The notes beneath the pieces were generated by a model. It worked only from the letters and a program-made list of their open reading frames with translations. It had not been told where the DNA came from and did not search any database. Source: Pseudophaeomoniella oleicola (lineage: Eukaryota > Ascomycota > Eurotiomycetes > Phaeomoniellales > Phaeomoniellaceae). Taken from it: a DNA stretch of 64,000 nt. The DNA lies in the NCBI GenBank assembly GCA_003868215.1, contig QWDQ01000082.1:25423-89422 (forward strand). Reading direction: 5' to 3'. Positions 1-10,777 of this stretch are shown piece by piece (positions within the stretch are counted from its first letter, which is position 1; the number at the start of each line of letters is the position of its first letter). Both the position numbers and the translations under genes were made by a program.

Positions 1-697
1 CTTCTGATAGTAATATATCCAAGGTTAGGAAGCGCAGCTATGAAGGAACCCTTTGGATTCCCCTTCTCACAGTAAGCTACAAATCTTTTTTTGTTAGGCA
101 CATATCTCCTTTGGTAGTAGGAGTAACATAGGTATAGACAGACAGATCCCTAGCAGTGTATATGGTCGCATAGGGCACACACAAAAATCTGATGGGAATC
201 CAGACACCACTGCCTACCTACCTACCTTGAAGAGACGTGGCAGGCAACGCATAGGGGAGGAGTCCATTGTTTAATCGGCTCGTCGGTAGATATAAGCATA
301 TCAAAACCCCCCCCTCAACCATCGCAATTGAGTCTAATTGATTCCATCCGCCGTTTCAGCAACAAGCAGACAGACAGACACTTTTTTGTTCCGAGGGGGA
401 GGGAAACGGAAGAATAACGTCAAAAAGGGAAAGAGTTGTACAAGCCCGCTCGCTCGAATAATGTGAACGCTCCAGAACATCCCCTACCCCCACGGCGCCC
501 GCTCCTTCAGGGTTTCGATGGTAAACGTGATCCGTGCCGCCGGAAGGATGGGGCGAGTGAAAAGGGGAGTCACAGCCAAGGAGTTCGAACAGGTGAGAGA
601 TACCTACACACGCATGGAGAAAAGAGATCATGTGGTTTGGTAGAACGTTCACAGAAAAACTCCAATCTCAAGCGAATCACACGAATGTCCAGGTCGT

Positions 698-733
<36 letters not shown>

Positions 734-1159
734 CTGTTACTCAAGATGACCTCTTGAACCCTCGTCTTTCTCATGTTTTGCTTGAATAGTCTCTTATTGC
801 GAGCAAGTGGCGCTGAGCCTGTCCTCTACAGCTTGATTACAAAATACACATGCCTGAAGGATAGAACGTCGCCTGATAAATCCCCATTGATATCGCACAC
901 GCATTGGTTGTTGGGGGACCTGTTTACTTCCCTCTTCCACCATAGTTCAATTAGCCGCCAACACTGCATACACTCGTACAATTTATAATACTATCCAGCC
1001 CATAGTCACCATTTCGAACCCCTCTGATGAAGGACTGGTCTCGCCCGTGGTTGGGGTAATGCGTCTGGGCCTAGACAGTACTGTCGTATGGTCAGCTGGG
1101 GCTCCCTGTCAAAGGTAGAGCACTTACTCTCAACTGCTGCAATGGAACACATGCGCCTG
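1..1159. other. intergenic, no supported gene
   Basis: No reading frame here has an ATG start, family resemblance and splice support together. It holds a long TC dinucleotide tract (about 702-731) and a short C run near 306-312. It includes the 3' flank of the HapC gene, whose stop codon is at 1160-1162 on the minus strand. Confidence 0.6.
703..731. repeat. (TC)n microsatellite
   Basis: About 15 uninterrupted TC/CT dinucleotides, directly visible. It lies in non-coding sequence and should be length-variable between isolates. Confidence 0.95.
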
Positions 1160-2419
1160 CTAATAACTGTCGCCGGCTGTACCATTCCCAGTCGGAACTA
1201 TACCACCGTATCCGTAGGTTTGGCTCGCATCTTGTTCCGTATCTATCGTGTGAGGACTCAATATGTTGTTCGAGGGATGGCCTGCCGTGGAAGCTGAGCC
1301 GAGACCGCCGCCGGCACCTGCGTTGGAACCACCGACTGGGCCTCCAACATAGCCGGTTGTAGAGCCCCCGCTGCTCGTAGGTCGGTTCTGCGATTGTTGC
1401 TGTTGGTTGTCCCCCCTGGTGGATTGGGTCTTAACCCAATCAGTTCAGTTGTTCAGACAAGCTTCTCGTGCAGTATAGAGCATCGATAAAGGGAAACAAA
1501 AGGAAAGTGCAGATCAACGACTTACTTCGCGATACTTTGATAAGTAGATCTTCAATGCTTCTGCGTAGTTCTCGAAACCCAACGAGGTCATCGCGAAGAG
1601 AATATCTTCGCCGTTCACCGTCTTGCGCTTTTCTTGCTGGCATTTCTCGGATGCTTTCATGTGAAAGTTAGCAGGTTGGGCCATCGCATAGGTCTTGTAA
1701 GCGTTCTCACCTTCGCTCGTGATGAATGATATGAACTCGCTGACGCATTCCTGCATACACTCTTTGGCCTCTTTCGCGATCTTGGCGTTGTCTGGTAATG
1801 CCGTTTTCATGATACGTGCAACTGGTGCAAGATTGCGAATGTTAGCATCTGGACTTCGAAACAATTGATTGTTCATGCGCCTGGGACCCATGACAGAGCT
1901 GGGTCGCTGTCAAAGCACTAGACACAATCTGTACTCTCTCAGGCACAGGAGAACCATAAGTGGTACACGTATCGATACATGTGGCCAGAGAGCTGGCAAA
2001 TGACAGGTCCGCCGCGCCAGAAGAGAGATCAATCCATGACAAATGAGACATATATCATCTATAAGTAACCCTCAAAGACACCTCCATCCGACACTTCCAA
2101 AAATTAAGTAGGCCCATGTGACACTGAATCCGTTGCACCAGAGTACAATCGGTTGACAAATATGTGGAAAGTCAATGGGGACGTGTAACAAAATAAACAA
2201 CCACACGAGACCAAGGGTCACATCTGACGGATTCTGAAAGAGGAAGTAAAGAAAGTATCACCAACCATTTGCGATCGGTAGCCATCTGTCTTGTTCTTTG
2301 ACCTCGAAATCTCCGAGGCCCTGTGCTGAGTCTCCTGCTTCCATTTCCTTTGGTTCTTGCTCGTCTCCAGATTGACGCGCTGGGTCGACATCTTCTTTCT
2401 CAGTGGGAGAAGCGGACAT
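1160..2419 (-). CDS. hapC: CCAAT-binding complex subunit HapC / NF-YB
   Basis: Histone-fold subunit of the nuclear CCAAT-binding complex (HapB/HapC/HapE), which binds CCAAT boxes in many fungal promoters. Exons on the minus strand: 2419-2266, 1821-1711, 1653-1526, 1429-1160, giving 220 residues. The NF-YB core is nearly canonical: [14 protein letters not shown], then [28 protein letters not shown] and [14 protein letters not shown], ending LSKYRE. The C-terminal tail is Gln/Gly/Ser-rich. Introns are 444, 57 and 96 bp; the first splits the Val codon after IAN and has a CTAAC branch point. The 57-bp intron is a multiple of three without a stop, so retention would insert 19 residues inside the histone fold. 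The start at 2419 is the first in-frame ATG and fits the family N-terminus; the frame is open upstream only from a non-ATG codon. Identity is firm from the core; the symbol follows Aspergillus usage. Confidence 0.93.
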
Positions 2420-4459
2420 GATGTAGGTAGGACGCGCGCTGCGTAATACCACTCTAACTCGATGGGTTGTTTGGCCAACGAGGTTGGCGGTCTGACCACG
2501 TCACTCCACTTGCGATTTGCTTTCCAGAAGGGCGATGCCACCTTGCGTCACCTGGCTGTGTTACCAGAGGTTGGGCCCACGCTTTCACAGCGGACAGGGT
2601 AAAGGGTGCCGTAGAGCTGGAGTCTAAACGAGGTGCGCCGATTTGTTACCGCGCCTGCTCTGGCGCAACAATTGTTGTGATTCGACCGTTACCTGGAAGC
2701 GACCCGACGATCAGGATTGTGGTGGAAATGATGCACAAAGTCGCGTTAGTGCAAGCTGAAGCGAAAGACTCATGCAATGAAATCAGTGGGCGCAGAATGC
2801 CGGGGCTGTACTAGCATTCACCAGAAGATTGGGTCGCAATGCGGTGTAGATGAAGCTATCAGAAACAAGGCTGGAAGAGGAAAGAAAGGGAATGATCTAG
2901 CGCGTCTGAAGGCGCATGCATGCGGTTTTCGGGATATGGGTGAACGGGACGTTGATGGCGACAAGTCTCCGTACGAGCTGTGCCGAGATGACATGGGTCC
3001 GATGATGGGAGGAGAGGAGGAACCAGCGCAAGCAACATGTGGGGTTGACTTTCCACCTCCGTTACGAAGCTTCTTTTGCCCTTCGTTTTCTTGTCCTTCC
3101 GATCCTTGTTCACAATGCCTGAGTGATGTTTGATAGCCCAATGGCCATAGACCAGGATCCCGACGATGCTTTTGCTGACAAGCCACCATCTATGAATAAC
3201 AAACGCCATGAACGCCAAATCAATGGGCAACTTTTATACTACGCTGCTCGGCGATAGGAAAGTGATATCTATAGGGCGATCGAACCGAGCCAATGCCTCG
3301 AATCAAATCTGAACAGACGTTCAAAGGCCCCTGTTCCTGCGGCCTGCGCTCGATTCAGAGTCTTTACCATGATCATGGGAACCGGCTGTGCTGCATGTCG
3401 GGCGTCTTGCACAGCACCATTGTTGGCATTTATTGTTAGAGCCTAATGTGCTGGGCCATTCATGTCGCTGTTCCTGGCGGTCAATGCCCAATGACCTGAT
3501 CAACGTCTGTCTTGAATCTTAACCATGGAAGCCAATCAAGTATTTCACCAGACTTGTAATGACTGTGATAGGCGGTCTGCTGAAATGAGAGGGCTGTCAC
3601 CGCACATGGTCGAAATGGCCTATCACACCGCAACCAACCCTGTCAACCCGGGGCCGAGAGAGGTAAAGACCTGCCAACGCATCATCCCCACCACATGTTT
3701 ACTACAAGTATATCATCAGCCTTGCTCAGGCATCTTACGTTACGCTTTCTTGCACGTCGACACAAGGTCCATAAGACCTCTCATAGCCCCCAAGATTGTT
3801 GTCGTTATAGAAAGCAAGTGAGGCTTCTCCTTCTATCCGGTTAACACTTGCTAGCATCATGAGCTAAAACGGTCGCCGACCAGGAATGCTTAGGACACAG
3901 TAGACGTGTTTCATCCTATGCTCTTGAATTACTGACATCTCACCATTAATGCCCAAGCCGAAGTCGAGCATTGGGCAGGAACCGTGTCTGATATATACCA
4001 CCACCACCACAATCCCGACCATTTTGCATACATAGATACCTGATTCCACCTCACCATGATGTATCAACCGTCGCGGAGGGCCACCATCCGAATTTCCGTC
4101 GAAAAATATCGGGTATCAAGTTATCCTCACCGCCTCCAGGAGGCCAACGGACAAACTTTTGTTGGGAACTGTCCTGCTAGGCCGCCATACTATTCCACGA
4201 GCTCCATATTTTTTTATCAATATCTGGAAGGAAACAGTGCGGGACGTTCTCGAAGTAGCGCGTAAAGCCAACGCCTCGAGGACGCGATGACCAAGAATTG
4301 GTAATTAGACGACCTCGCAGAGGACGTCAGGAACCATGACTCGAGACTGGAGCCTGCTGTAGACCGCGTGAACTGTGAATGATCCTCTTGCCGTCGTTCT
4401 CTCGTCTGCAGTATGCAAAGTAAGGCGTGAGTGCTGTCATGTAGTTTGCTATCTCAGAA
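2420..4459. other. intergenic, about 2 kb, no supported gene
   Basis: Several 60-120 codon open frames on both strands lack ATG starts, splice signals or any family resemblance. The frame at 3230-2859 on the minus strand has a short hydrophobic stretch followed by a Lys-rich stretch but begins at TTG. I treat the region as the HapC 5' flank plus spacer. Confidence 0.5.
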
Positions 4460-5057
4460 TCATTGCTGAACCACTTGGACGTTGTTCTTTTTCTGGGGTG
4501 ATAGTCAGGACTGTGCAACCTCGACAGCTTTGAAGAACACGAACCTTCCAAGCATCCATTTCGTCCTGTTTCGTCTTATATTGCTTCAATAGCTCTTCTA
4601 ATACTTGTTTCAACCCATCTGAGTTCGTTTTGAGCGCCGGCAGGACTTCCTGTACAGTTCGCTCCACCAATACCCCGTTGACCATGCGAAAACATTTTCT
4701 TTCCTTTGGCAGAGGGTCGAGCGTTTCAATGACCAGCCTGATAAGCATTAGCAGGATACCCCGGGAGAAAACTGATAGAACTCGGGAGAAAAGGTAGCAT
4801 GTACAGATCATACACGGATAGTGACAAGTGAGTGCATGCCAAGTCACGAACTCGGAGGATAGGATAATGACAATGTTAACTTACTTATGTTCCTCGGTCT
4901 CTTGCTCTATGTCTCCGATCTTCTGCGCAATTGCCTGTAGCGTATTTTTGTAAGTCGTGTATTGGTTTTGCAGCTCTATTATGTGTCATTCAAAGTCTTC
5001 GTAAAGGAGCCGCATTCCCATACCTTGCTGCTTCCTCGTGCTAACTTGTTGCGCCAT
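4460..5057 (-). CDS. GIM4/PFD2: prefoldin subunit 2 (beta-type)
   Basis: Subunit of the cytosolic hexameric prefoldin chaperone, which hands nascent actin and tubulin to the CCT chaperonin. Exons (minus): 5057-5024, 4975-4885, 4737-4545, 4492-4460; 116 residues, normal for the family. It has the beta-prefoldin plan: an N-terminal helix (ELQNQYTTYKNTLQAIAQKI), the beta-hairpin core around VIETLDPLPKERKCFRMVNG and VLVERTVQEVLPAL, and a C-terminal helix ending KKNNVQVVQQ. Introns are 48, 147 and 52 bp; the last exon is only 33 nt. The gene is divergent from Prp16, with 359 bp between the two start codons, so the promoter is probably shared. Identification is by family pattern and is strong. Confidence 0.93.
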
Positions 5058-5416
5058 GTTGGCGATGGGGTGCGCTTGAAAAGTAGAGTCGAGCTCAAGT
5101 TTCACAGTCAATCACTTTTGTGAGGGGCTGTGGAGAAGCGCGAAAGACCAGATTTGGGTCGACTTCGCCGAAATGACATCGCCAGATTCTTTCGCAGGTG
5201 TAATTACAACAAAAGGCGGAGGGTTCAGGTTGCGCTGTGGTTAAGACTCTCTCGATGGATATATATTCACAAGGTCTTGAATTCCGATGATATGGGTTGC
5301 TGAGGCTGTGTCATTTGTATTATATTGCCGCTGCGACACTTAAATCTCTCATCTGTCGAGTGCTCCCTTTCTTCTTAGCCAACGCTTCCCTATTTATCGT
5401 CCTCTTCGATTCGAAC
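5058..5416. promoter_or_regulatory. divergent promoter, prefoldin 2 / Prp16
   Basis: The 359 bp between two divergent start codons must hold both 5' leaders and core promoters. I saw no unambiguous TATA box or named operator. The shared-promoter role is inferred from geometry only. Confidence 0.5.
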
Positions 5417-8400
5417 ATGGACCGGAACTATAGCCCCAAGAGGCGCAAACTAGATACCCAACGTTATTCAACGAGTGACCGCTCTGAGGAGCTGGGTCCT
5501 AGCTTAAGGTCAACTTTCGCTAGAAACCCTCGGTTAAAAACTACTATACAACATGACCGGCAACGCTCGAGCACTCCTCGCGGTTTGCGAGGTGACATAA
5601 CACCCAAGCCTCACCAGTCCGAGTTCGATGGTCCAGAGCCATTCATAGCGGATGAAGAGACGACAGCTTTGGACAGGGATTGGTACGCTGGCGACGAGTT
5701 TGGACATACCTTTGGGGATGAGGCACACAATCCATTTGGAGGTGCGGACGCATCGTGGGCTGACCGTCAACAAGAGGTTGCAATGGCCGACAAGAAGATA
5801 AATCGGCGTCAAAACGCACGAGCTATTCAACGGCAGAAGGACACAGATGCATGGGAAGCTAATCGAATGTTGACTTCGGGCATTGCGCAACGAAGAGATC
5901 ACGACGTAGACTTTGATGAGGATGAAGAGGGTACGAGAGTGCATCTGCTAGTGCACGACCTTCGCCCACCGTTCCTTGACGGTCGCACCATTTTTACTAA
6001 ACAACTGGAACCGGTCCCGGCGGTCAGAGATCCTCAAAGTGACATGGCTGTTTTCAGTCGCAAAGGTAGCAAAGTTGTACGAGATAAGCGCCAACAGAAG
6101 GAAAGACAAAAGCAAGCTCAGGAAGCGACGAATGTTGCTGGAACAGCTCTGGGGAACTTGATGGGAGTTAAAGAAGACGAAGGCGACAGTGCCGCAGCAG
6201 TGCCTGGAGACGAGCCGGAAAAAGGAGGTAGCAAATTTGCAGAGCATCTTAAGAAGAACGATGGTGCCAGTGACTTTAGCAAAAGCAAAACCCTCAAGGA
6301 ACAAAGGGAATACCTACCAGCTTTTGCCGTACGCGAAGAGCTACTGCGAGTCATTCGAGACAATCAGGTCGTAATCGTGGTTGGCCAAACAGGCTCAGGC
6401 AAAACGACCCAATTGACTCAATTTCTTTATGAGGATGGGTATGCAAATCTTGGCATGATTGGCTGTACCCAACCTCGCAGAGTTGCAGCAATGAGTGTGG
6501 CAAAGCGGGTGGCTGAAGAAATGGAGGTCAAATTGGGCTCCTTAGTCGGCTATGCCATCCGTTTTGAAGATTGCACGAGTGATGAAACAGCCATCAAGTA
6601 CATGACGGATGGAGTTCTTTTGAGAGAGTCTCTTGTTCAACGGGATCTAGACAAATATTCTTGCATCATCATGGACGAGGCCCATGAACGTGCTTTGAAT
6701 ACTGATGTGCTTATGGGCCTCATCAAAAAGGTCCTGGCCCGACGACGGGACCTCAAGTTGATTGTCACATCTGCCACAATGAACGCTGAACGTTTCTCAC
6801 GTTTCTATGGTGGTGCCCCCGAATTCATCATCCCTGGTCGAACGTTCCCGGTTGATATCCAATTCTCGCGTTCTCCTTGCGAGGATTATGTCGACAGCGC
6901 CGTGAAACAAGTTCTGGCTATCCATGTCTCGCAAGGCGCCGGTGATATACTTGTATTCATGACTGGTCAGGAGGATATTGAAGTAACTTGCGAGCTGGTA
7001 GAAGAGCGTCTAAAATTCCTCAACGACCCTCCAAAGCTTAGCATCCTGCCGATCTACAGCCAGATGCCGGCTGATTTGCAAGCAAAAATTTTCGATAAAG
7101 CAGCACCTGGCGTTCGCAAGGTTATCGTTGCTACAAACATCGCTGAGACTTCACTCACCGTCGATGGTATTATGTATGTCGTCGATGCTGGTTACTCAAA
7201 ACTCAAAGTCTACAACCCACGAATGGGTATGGACACGCTGCAGATAACTCCCATCTCGCAGGCGAATGCATCTCAACGAGCAGGCAGAGCTGGTCGAACA
7301 GGCCCTGGAAAAGCCTACCATCTTTTCACTGAGCTTGCTTTTAAAAACGAACTATATATTCAGACCATACCCGAAATCCAGAGGACCAATCTTGCAAATA
7401 CAGTACTTTTATTGAAATCGCTAGGCGTTAAAGACCTCCTGGATTTCGATTTCATGGATCCGCCACCTCAGGACACAATCACAACGTCGCTTTTTGACTT
7501 ATGGGCACTGGGTGCCTTAGACAATATTGGTGACTTGACTTCTCTCGGTAGCAAGATGACAGCGTTTCCTATGGACCCTTCCCTGGCAAAACTTCTAATC
7601 ACGTCAACGCAGCCTGAGTATTCCTGCTCTGCCGAGATGCTCACAATAGTTTCGATGTTGAGTGTCCCTAGTGTTTTCTATCGTCCGAAAGAACGTCAAG
7701 AGGAATCTGACGCAGCTCGCGAAAAGTTCTTCGTCCCCGAATCTGACCACTTGACTTTGCTCCATGTGTATTCCCAGTGGAAGTCAAACGGTTATTCTGA
7801 CGGATGGTGTGTTCGACACTTCCTACACCCGAAAGCACTTCGACGAGGCAAGGAGATCCGAGATCAATTGCAAGACATCATGACAATGCAGAAAATGGAG
7901 CTTATCTCATGTGGGACTGACTGGGACGTTATTCGAAAATGCATCTGCAGCGGATATTATCATCAAGCGGCCAAAGTCAAAGGGATTGGAGAATATATCA
8001 ATCTCCGTACTAGTGTGACTGTGCAATTGCACCCTACATCATCCCTCTATGGTCTTGGGTACCTGCCAGATTATGTCATTTACCACGAACTGATCCTGAC
8101 CAGCAAAGAGTACATGTCTACCGTCACGGCAGTTGATCCCCACTGGCTTGCGGACCTCGGCGGAGTGTTCTACTCAATCAAAGAGAAAGGATACTCGTCG
8201 ACCTTGAAACGAGTGACTGAGATGGAGTTCAATCGCAAGTTGGAAATCGAAGCGAAGATGAGAGAAGATAAGGAGCGGGAGGATAGAAGGCTCGCTGCCG
8301 AAGCTGCTGAACAACCAGGTGTAGGAGATCGCATCAAGAAGGGGCCCATTATGGTCAAAAAGTCAGGTAGTGGAGGAGTGGTGAGGAAACCTATCATTGG

Positions 8401-8428
8401 CACCAAGAAGTTTGGTCGAGGGTTCTGA
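5417..8428 (+). CDS. PRP16: pre-mRNA splicing DEAH helicase Prp16 (DHX38 type)
   Basis: ATP-dependent RNA helicase that remodels the spliceosome between the two catalytic steps. Single exon, 1003 residues. The N-terminal ~300 residues are charged and disordered but carry the Prp16 signature [14 protein letters not shown]. The helicase core follows: motif I GQTGSGKT (about residue 323), motif II DEAH (about 419), motif III SAT (about 451), and motif VI in [12 protein letters not shown] (about 620). After it come the winged-helix/ratchet region and an OB-fold region ([21 protein letters not shown]). The full run from RFEDCTS through [20 protein letters not shown] matches Prp16 rather than Prp2, Prp22 or Prp43. 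The frame is open upstream to 5297 only from a TTG; the ATG at 5417 ([13 protein letters not shown], with a basic NLS-like patch) is the sensible start. The absence of introns contrasts with most neighbours. Confidence 0.95.
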   Translation: MDRNYSPKRRKLDTQRYSTSDRSEELGPSLRSTFARNPRLKTTIQHDRQRSSTPRGLRGDITPKPHQSEFDGPEPFIADEETTALDRDWYAGDEFGHTFGDEAHNPFGGADASWADRQQEVAMADKKINRRQNARAIQRQKDTDAWEANRMLTSGIAQRRDHDVDFDEDEEGTRVHLLVHDLRPPFLDGRTIFTKQLEPVPAVRDPQSDMAVFSRKGSKVVRDKRQQKERQKQAQEATNVAGTALGNLMGVKEDEGDSAAAVPGDEPEKGGSKFAEHLKKNDGASDFSKSKTLKEQREYLPAFAVREELLRVIRDNQVVIVVGQTGSGKTTQLTQFLYEDGYANLGMIGCTQPRRVAAMSVAKRVAEEMEVKLGSLVGYAIRFEDCTSDETAIKYMTDGVLLRESLVQRDLDKYSCIIMDEAHERALNTDVLMGLIKKVLARRRDLKLIVTSATMNAERFSRFYGGAPEFIIPGRTFPVDIQFSRSPCEDYVDSAVKQVLAIHVSQGAGDILVFMTGQEDIEVTCELVEERLKFLNDPPKLSILPIYSQMPADLQAKIFDKAAPGVRKVIVATNIAETSLTVDGIMYVVDAGYSKLKVYNPRMGMDTLQITPISQANASQRAGRAGRTGPGKAYHLFTELAFKNELYIQTIPEIQRTNLANTVLLLKSLGVKDLLDFDFMDPPPQDTITTSLFDLWALGALDNIGDLTSLGSKMTAFPMDPSLAKLLITSTQPEYSCSAEMLTIVSMLSVPSVFYRPKERQEESDAAREKFFVPESDHLTLLHVYSQWKSNGYSDGWCVRHFLHPKALRRGKEIRDQLQDIMTMQKMELISCGTDWDVIRKCICSGYYHQAAKVKGIGEYINLRTSVTVQLHPTSSLYGLGYLPDYVIYHELILTSKEYMSTVTAVDPHWLADLGGVFYSIKEKGYSSTLKRVTEMEFNRKLEIEAKMREDKEREDRRLAAEAAEQPGVGDRIKKGPIMVKKSGSGGVVRKPIIGTKKFGRGF

Positions 8429-9420
8429 GAGTTGACGAGGTCTAGATGGCGTAGATTTCCCGGAATATACTACGATACAAATGGACGGGGTATGTCCTAT
8501 CTTATACTCTGTGATGAGGATGTTGGTGATTTACATAGTACTTCTATGTCCTTCCGCAGTGTACTTTTGTAACGTAGTAGTAAGTTAAGGGTCCGGCGGC
8601 CGGGCCTTGGCTCATCCGATTAGGGGTCCCGAAGACCCCTAAATCTAATCGGGACCAGGCAAAACTCTTTACCTATTCTCAATTAAGAAAAGTCCTAAAT
8701 CTCACCACATCTTACATCATGATGCACAGCCATACATAAGGCACACAGTAGTAATTAGACAATTGAACCCTTCATGAGAGACAACTACTTGATAGATATT
8801 GTACAGTTCTGTACATCAAACAGCCAGATACCAGGTTGTCGATATGTAGTAATAATCAGTGTTGCTATTGTTGATACCTAGTACGAGTAGAAGCTGGCAG
8901 AAACGTTCATATTTTGCCTGGATGGATGTTCATGGAAAGCGGGAGAATCCCTTCGAATCCCTGATCCTTCAGGCATGGAAGAGCTCCCAGATCCACTCGA
9001 AATTTCCAGCCTCACACCTTCGCTGCAATCTGCGCCCGCTTCACTGAACCTCCGATAACAAATACATATTCTGACACCGGCCTTTGGTCTGTTCATACTT
9101 TTTTGTTGTAGCTGTCGCTTTTCTTCAGTGTGAAAGCTGCTATTCACCCAGTCCTAGACATCTGCTGCACTTGTCACAGCTAATCTTCGTTTACACGTCT
9201 TTATTCGGTATTAGATCTCGTACCCCGCGACAGTGAGACCCTAGTCTTGTTCTTCTTTGCGCCCCGCTAGTTTTGACATTGGTGAGCCTTTCTTACCACT
9301 GCCTGGTCATATTGATAGACCCCGCGGCGACGACATCATATTGACGGCGTGATTAGCATCAGACCATATCGCCATAGCGACCAGCGCTTACCAACACACT
9401 TTCTCTTTCACTCAGCCATC
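8429..9420. other. intergenic between Prp16 and DnaJ
   Basis: Contains the Prp16 3' flank, a foldback sequence at 8616-8652 (listed separately) and the promoter/leader of the DnaJ gene. No supported gene. The short ORFs around 8860-9150 lack family resemblance. Confidence 0.6.
8616..8652. repeat. imperfect inverted repeat (foldback) downstream of Prp16
   Basis: The arm TTAGGGGTC? pairing is best seen as TAGGGGTC (8621-8628) with GACCCCTA (8634-8641) across a 5-nt loop, plus outer CCGATTA (8616-8622) against TAATCGG (8646-8652) with a short asymmetric bulge. A further GGTCC (8590-8594) and GGACC (8652-8656) could extend the stem. It starts about 190 nt past the Prp16 stop. It might be a 3'-UTR hairpin or a small relic; function is unknown. 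Confidence 0.6.
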
Positions 9421-10777
9421 ATGGTGAAAGATACAAAATTCTACGACATCCTAGGGGTACGTGGTCTGACAATTTTCTTTCTGCCGCAGTCTAGCTAACG
9501 GGACCTCCAGGTTGATCCCTCCGCCTCTGAAGCGCAGCTCAAGACGGCTTACAAGAAAGGCGCACTGAAACATCATCCAGGTATGGATGTCTTGTATTAC
9601 GCGATATAAGACATGATGCCTAACATACTCGATAGATAAGAACCAACATAACCCCGAAGCGGCAGAAAAGTTCAAAGAACTTTCCAAAGCCTATGAAGTC
9701 CTCTCAGATTCACAAAAGCGCCAGGTTTACGATCAATATGGTGAAGAAGGCTTGGAAGGTGCTGGTGCCGGTGGTGGTGGTATGAACGCTGAAGACCTTT
9801 TCGCTCAGTTCTTCGGCGGTGGCGGCGGTCCATTTGGCGGTATGTTCGGTGGTGGTGGTGGCATGAGAGATACTGGCCCGAAGAAAGCTCGCACTATCCA
9901 CCACGTCCACAAGGTTTCACTCGAAGACATCTATCGTGGCAAAGTCTCAAAACTCGCTTTACAGAAGTCAGTCATATGCTCAACATGTGAAGGGAGAGGT
10001 GGCAAGGAAGGCGCCGTCAAATCATGCACAGGCTGCAATGGCACTGGTACAAAGACAATGATGCGTCAAATGGGTCCTATGATTCAGAGATTTCAGACTG
10101 TCTGTCCAGACTGCCAGGGTGAGGGCGAAATCATTCGTGAGCGTGATCGCTGCAAGAAGTGTATGGGAAAGAAGACGATCGTTGAACGAAAGGTTCTCCA
10201 TGTCCACGTCGACCGTGGCGTCAAGAGTGGACACAAGATCGAATTCCGTGGTGAAGGTGATCAAATGCCTGGTGTTCTACCTGGAGATGTTCAATTTGAA
10301 ATCGAACAAAAACCACACCCACGCTTCCAACGCAAGGATGACGACTTGTTCTACCATGCCGAGATCGATCTTCTCACAGCGCTTGCAGGTGGCACTATTT
10401 ACATCGAGCATCTTGACGAACGCTGGTTGACGGTCAACATCTTCCCTGGTGAAGTTATTCAGCCAGGTGCAATCAAGGTGATCAAAGGACAAGGTATGCC
10501 GTCTTTCAGACACCATGATTTCGGAAACCTCTACATCCAATTTGACGTCAAGTTCCCCGTCAAGGAGGATTTGAAGAACTTGGAGCTTCTCGAGCAAGTC
10601 CTCCCTCCACGCATGCAGCAAGGCCAGCCTCCCCAGGATGCCATGGTCGAGGACTTTGATCTTGAAGAGGTCGACCCTCGTCAACAAGCACGTGCTCACG
10701 GGGCAGCCGGCATGGACGACGAAGATGAGGAGGGAATGCCACAAGGCGGTGAAAGAGTCCAGTGCGCATCACAGTAA
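9421..10777 (+). CDS. YDJ1: type I DnaJ/Hsp40 co-chaperone, Ydj1/Mas5 type, farnesylated
   Basis: Hsp70 co-chaperone that stimulates Hsp70 ATPase and delivers clients, in the cytosol and at membranes. Exons 9421-9456, 9511-9580, 9636-10777; 415 residues, normal length. Order: J domain 1-75 with HPD at 34-36, a Gly/Phe-rich segment to about residue 110, four CxxCxGxG-type zinc repeats ([32 protein letters not shown]; about 148-215), the C-terminal substrate-binding domains, then an acidic tail ending VQCASQ. The last four residues, CASQ, form a CaaX farnesylation box, as in yeast Ydj1. Intron 1 follows ILG and intron 2 splits the Asp codon of HPD; both are about 55 bp, so the catalytic tripeptide exists only after splicing. 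Strong family call; the symbol is by analogy. Confidence 0.95.

Noticed and set aside
2859-3230. 123-codon minus-strand frame with hydrophobic then Lys-rich segment
   Set aside because: Non-ATG start and no splice context or recognisable family.
5534-6374. Several antisense or out-of-frame ORFs over 60 codons inside Prp16
   Set aside because: They overlap a certain coding frame, lack family resemblance and arise from codon composition of the real gene.
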